A stretch of DNA of 64,000 nt, from positions 1 to 64,000 of IMG/VR virus record IMGVR_UViG_3300044712_002699. The stretch is one strand, 5' to 3'. The position numbers and the translations under genes are program-made. This document shows, one piece after another, positions 61,574 through 64,000 of this stretch; the first letter of the stretch is position 1, and each line of letters begins with the position of its first letter. The notes under the pieces are model-generated. The model did not search any database. It had not been told where the DNA came from and worked only from the letters and a program-made list of their open reading frames with translations. This stretch comes from a virus.

Positions 61574-61662
61574 TTTATATTCCTTTTCTATTTCTTTGTA
61601 ATAACTTTATTACTTAACCAAAATAAGTGTTGAGTTAGTGTTTTTTAGGCACTATTCCTTAT

Positions 61663-61670
61663 GAAAGACA
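61663..61670 (-). promoter_or_regulatory. TGTCTTTC upstream element, copy F, before the portal gene
   Basis: Reads CTTGTCTTTCATAAGG on the minus strand, 90 bases before the portal start. It is separated from the HNH gene stop by 16 bases, so a new transcript could begin here. Confidence 0.5.
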
Positions 61671-61685
61671 AGTATTAGGCTGAGT

Positions 61686-62528
61686 TTATAGTGCGAGAGA
61701 GATAAGTCTATCCTTGTTAAGGCTTCTTGCGCCAGGAACGAAAACTAAATCCGGGTATCTCCCAAAGGTATAGGATCTATGACAGTTACCACACAAAACT
61801 ACACACTTATTTAATTCCGGAATAAGGTTCTCGAATGAGAGGCTTCGGCGGTTGGTGATAGTAAAACTTTTTGTAGATGGATCGACGTGATGAAATTCGT
61901 ACCTCGGGAGGTCTACGTGAACCCGCCCACAAATTTCACATTTTCCGCCTAGGTATTCCACGCATTTCCACTTTCGGGCATCTAACCTCTTATCTCTTAC
62001 TAAGTTATCGTGGTGTTTATTAGGTTTTGACCTCATAGTTTGTTGGGTCAAGACATTATGACATTCAGTACATAGAAGAATACACTTCCTCATTTCAGGA
62101 ATAGCTTCAGTCTCCCAATTCTTATGCATCATATTAGTTATCTGACTGTCTTTTTCCTCCGGGTTTCTGTGATGACAATGGTATACCTCGTACCAATCTG
62201 TTTCTAGTCCGCACAGTTCACACTTTGCTCCCATATACAAGACTACTTTCCTAGCAAATTCCCAATAGATTTCCCTTTTCCCGGCTGCTATCCGATCCCT
62301 ATTTTCGACCCGATACTGCTTTTTCTGTCGGTGTATCTGGTCATAGTTATCTTGGCGGTATTGTACACTGTATATCCTTGCTTCCTCTTTATGCTTATCC
62401 CGATATACCTTATCGCAAGATTTACATTTGTTCTGGTAACCGTCGGGTGACCTTCGCAAGATAGCATATTCACTTAGCGGCTTAACTTGTTTACAAATAT
62501 TACATCTCTTCGAGTTTACTTCTGTCAT
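61686..62528 (-). CDS. Double-HNH homing endonuclease with one zinc finger
   Basis: A 280-residue paralogue of the gene at 44539-45618. One Cys4 zinc knuckle (CNICKQVKPLSEYAILRRS, then CKSC) is followed by two HNH units: near ~102-156 (CELCGLETDWYEVYHCHH ... CTECH) and ~195-250 (CEICGRVHVDLPRYEFHHV ... CGNCH). Linkers include LVFVPGARSL, almost identical to LILVPGRRSS in the paralogue. The start overlaps the stop of the HTH gene by four bases (ATGA), so the two are translated together. It lies directly upstream of the portal gene, a favoured position for a homing endonuclease. Confidence 0.85.
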   Translation of the reverse strand: MTEVNSKRCNICKQVKPLSEYAILRRSPDGYQNKCKSCDKVYRDKHKEEARIYSVQYRQDNYDQIHRQKKQYRVENRDRIAAGKREIYWEFARKVVLYMGAKCELCGLETDWYEVYHCHHRNPEEKDSQITNMMHKNWETEAIPEMRKCILLCTECHNVLTQQTMRSKPNKHHDNLVRDKRLDARKWKCVEYLGGKCEICGRVHVDLPRYEFHHVDPSTKSFTITNRRSLSFENLIPELNKCVVLCGNCHRSYTFGRYPDLVFVPGARSLNKDRLISLAL

Positions 62529-62719
62529 TCCACCTCTCCTACAATCATACCTCTAATCCTCTCTACTTCATCCCTAGAAATCATATACTTTCCTCGTTTA
62601 CTGAGAGTTCTGCCCGCCTTAATCTTACCCTCCGTGATCCAACGACGGATCGTAGATTCATGCAGACTTAATTCCTCTGCTACTTCTTTTGTAGTCAAGA
62701 ACTTCTTCTCTCCGCTCAT
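62525..62719 (-). CDS. Excisionase-like HTH protein
   Basis: A 64-residue protein starting MSGEKKFLTTKEVAEELS; the ATG at 62719 has AAGGAAG 5 bases upstream. The pattern FLTTKEVAEEL, then ESTIRRWITEGKI and GKYMISRDEVERI, is the MerR-type helix-turn-helix of the excisionase/HTH_17 family. It binds DNA as a small regulator. It overlaps the HNH gene by ATGA, so it may control that gene or be its mobility partner. No integrase is seen nearby, so a role in phage excision is unlikely. A CGTCTTTC element lies 33 bases upstream. Confidence 0.8.
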   Translation of the reverse strand: MSGEKKFLTTKEVAEELSLHESTIRRWITEGKIKAGRTLSKRGKYMISRDEVERIRGMIVGEVE

Positions 62720-62751
62720 TGCACTTCCTTCCAGAAACTCATTTCTTAGAA

Positions 62752-62759
62752 GAAAGACG
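62752..62759 (-). promoter_or_regulatory. CGTCTTTC upstream element, copy G
   Basis: Reads GTCGTCTTTCTTCTAAG on the minus strand, 33 bases before the HTH-HNH pair. It lies 9 bases from the -35 box of the divergent YqeY gene. Confidence 0.45.
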
Positions 62760-62767
62760 ACTTTTGG

Positions 62768-62796
62768 TTGACAAATTTTTGATGTGTACCATCTTA
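62768..62796 (+). promoter_or_regulatory. Possible sigma70-like promoter for the YqeY gene
   Basis: TTGACA (62768-62773) followed after 17 bases by ATCTTA (62791-62796), a poor -10 box. The -35 is perfect, the -10 is not, so this is a moderate call. Confidence 0.45.
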
Positions 62797-62817
62797 TCTT
62801 CAAACAGAGGAGTAGAG

Positions 62818-63222
62818 ATGACACTACAAGAAACCCTACAAAATGATATGAGGTCGGCTGAGGCAGGAAGAAGAAAAGAAGCCCTTAAGTTGGCCGTATC
62901 AGAGATGCAACGAGAGCCTCAAAAAATTGTTACGGACGAGCGAGTCGTTAAAATTCTCAACAAACTCATTGTGAGTGAACGTGAAATGTTAAAGGCACTG
63001 GCAGAAAGAAACGGCACAGTTTTTGTGGACAGTACCTTCATTACTACCCTAGAGTCTTATTTGCCAAAGGAAGTGAGCGAAGAAGAAGTTCGGGCATGGG
63101 TTCAAGCCAATATAGACCTCTCAACGTTCAAGAATCGTATGCAGGCTATGAAACCTGTGATGGCACAATTTACGGGTCGGATCGATGGGAACAAAGTCAA
63201 AGCAATCTTAGAGAATTTGTAA
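62818..63222 (+). CDS. YqeY/GatB-tail-like protein
   Basis: A 134-residue protein starting MTLQETLQNDMRSAEAGRR. The ATG at 62818 has GAGGAG 5 bases upstream; the frame is open further upstream without a ribosome site. It matches the YqeY family along its length: helical N-terminus with KEALKLAVSEM, the EREMLKALAE stretch, YLPKEVSEEEV in the middle and the C-terminal TGRIDGNKVKAILEN, as in the tRNA-binding tail domain of GatB/GatE. The family's role is poorly known; tRNA or amidotransferase interaction is inferred from the domain. A phage copy is unusual. It is one of only three rightward genes and overlaps no neighbour. Confidence 0.8.
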   Translation: MTLQETLQNDMRSAEAGRRKEALKLAVSEMQREPQKIVTDERVVKILNKLIVSEREMLKALAERNGTVFVDSTFITTLESYLPKEVSEEEVRAWVQANIDLSTFKNRMQAMKPVMAQFTGRIDGNKVKAILENL

Positions 63223-63225
63223 TAA

Positions 63226-63759
63226 CTACCGCGGCAGCATTTTAGAAGATGATCTAATTGTAGTCTCTCCTAAAATTCTTTCCATTTCTCTCGGTGATAA
63301 CCAACTCTTAAATGCTCCGGGATGTTTTTCCCATCTATCAGGAAAATCAAGTCCTCGCCACGATTTATGCGATTTTACGCGTTGGATTAGCTTATGAATT
63401 ACTTCAGCAGGATTAGAAGTATAGGAGGATTCGTCAATTTTAATTGAATAGTGTCCTTCTAGTTGGTGTTGAGTCATACTAAAAGCAGCAATTTTGAGAC
63501 TAGGTAACAACATATAAGTATCTCTGTCAGGCGCATGTGTTGATTCGCCATACAGGTGAAGGTCAAAGACGTGTCCAGGATACTCTTGCCAACCAAGGTG
63601 GGGTCCTCCAAACACACTCTTTCCCTCTGCTACAATATGAAAGGGGTGTTCTGACGTTACATAGAGTTTGAACCCCCACGCATCCCACTCTTTCTCTTGA
63701 TCTGATCGCTTTCTAAATATGTCGAGAACTGACTCAATGACTTTATTCGCGGTTATCAT
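63226..63759 (-). CDS. Unrecognised protein with shared N-terminal leader
   Basis: A 177-residue protein starting MITANKVIESVLDIF, AAGG 8 bases before the ATG. The leader has VIE-S at residues 7-10. The core contains WDAWGFKLYVTSEHPF and VFDLHLYGESTHAPDRDTYM, an alternating beta pattern with several His residues that might bind metal, and a C-terminal basic helix (FPDRWEKHPGAFKSWLSP). I do not recognise the family. Its ATG lies inside the end of the upstream gene (17-base overlap), which suggests coupled translation. Confidence 0.65.
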   Translation of the reverse strand: MITANKVIESVLDIFRKRSDQEKEWDAWGFKLYVTSEHPFHIVAEGKSVFGGPHLGWQEYPGHVFDLHLYGESTHAPDRDTYMLLPSLKIAAFSMTQHQLEGHYSIKIDESSYTSNPAEVIHKLIQRVKSHKSWRGLDFPDRWEKHPGAFKSWLSPREMERILGETTIRSSSKMLPR

Positions 63760-64000
63760 AAGAGAAACCTTCCTTAAGTGAGGTGACGTCCCTTGCCTGA
63801 AGTATCTTTCTCGACACGTCCGAGAAAAGATTAGCCTTATCCACGTCTCCTTGAGTCATATAAGCCCAGGCTTTCATAACATAGCGAGAATATTCTTTTT
63901 GGAGAATTGAGATTGCTTTGTTTTTGTTCCCATCAGCAGCATCAAGTGCCCATTCAGTGATTTGCTCAGGAGAGGCAGCAACCCAATCAGGGGTTTCTTC
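63743..64000 (-). CDS. C-terminal part of an unrecognised protein, start off window
   Basis: The frame is open from the right edge and ends at TAA 63743-63745, overlapping the next gene by 17 bases. The 85 visible residues are helical (PEQITEWALDAADGNKNKAI, then FSDVSRKILQARDVTSL) with charged faces, and no motif was recognised. Confidence 0.6.
   Translation of the reverse strand, partial: EETPDWVAASPEQITEWALDAADGNKNKAISILQKEYSRYVMKAWAYMTQGDVDKANLFSDVSRKILQARDVTSLKEGFSYDNRE

Noticed and set aside
62525-62719. Evidence for a temperate phage from the excisionase-like gene
   Set aside because: No integrase, attachment site or lysogeny repressor is visible, and the gene is coupled to a homing endonuclease.

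Overview
The window looks like part of a large tailed-phage genome (T4-type head architecture, probably a jumbo myovirus of a Gram-negative host), read almost entirely leftwards on the minus strand. The phage assignment rests on a portal protein (59924-61573), a prohead protease fused to a scaffold (5376-6905), a T4 gp23-like major capsid protein (3112-4563), several giant tail-fibre or adhesin proteins, collagen-like proteins, three free-standing homing endonucleases and dense packing with ATGA, TGATG and TAATG junctions. Sigma70-type promoters (TTGACA-17-TATTAT) suggest a bacterial host with an ordinary housekeeping sigma factor. The host cannot be named. The hybrid histidine kinase is of a type common in environmental Proteobacteria, but that is only a hint.

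Layout, following transcription from right to left. (1) 64000-56073: two small genes of unknown function, a plus-strand YqeY-like gene, an excisionase-like HTH gene overlapping a double-HNH endonuclease gene, the portal gene, two small genes, a ParB-like gene and five small genes. (2) 55991-47592: a 1488-residue protein with seven PcfJ-like modules and ankyrin repeats, two genes sharing an MGSLR start, a nucleotidyltransferase, a small DNA-binding candidate, and a convergent plus-strand pair: NAD-dependent DNA ligase and a 63-residue protein. (3) 45618-14396: a second double-HNH endonuclease, one small gene, then about 30 kb of adhesin genes coding for 4329, 1661, 70, 425, 907 and 2203 residues, with a family 2 glycosyltransferase gene among them. 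Four of the adhesins, plus the 70-residue one, are built from a repeated module I do not recognise (signature YxVYxAS, then W, then YxGxLFL). The larger ones also carry kelch, BNR-like, LamG-like, C1q-like and discoidin-like domains. (4) 14382-9152: a DEDDh exonuclease, a SWIM zinc-finger protein, a soluble hybrid histidine kinase with its own receiver domain, a metallophosphoesterase and a small gene. (5) 9053-1: small head-associated genes, the protease-scaffold gene with a nested scaffold start, the capsid gene, a LAGLIDADG endonuclease and two collagen-like proteins, the last cut by the window edge.

Two features link these regions. At least nine proteins share an N-terminal helix-like leader (M-x-x-[A/S]-x-x-[I/L/V], then x-x-E followed mostly by a small residue) that resembles the capsid-targeting sequence of T4 internal proteins, and the phage encodes the matching kind of protease. 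They may be packaged in the head and delivered into the host, including the PcfJ-ankyrin protein. Second, an 8-base element (TGTCTTTC on the coding strand) lies 30-162 bases upstream of eight genes, mainly head genes and HNH endonucleases, and may be a phage-specific promoter. The metabolic and early-type genes have sigma70-like promoters instead.

The portal and protease-capsid genes, adjacent in T4, are separated here by about 53 kb of adhesin, signalling and accessory genes. No tRNA, CRISPR array, integrase or insertion sequence was seen, and no gene-free stretch exceeds 300 bases.
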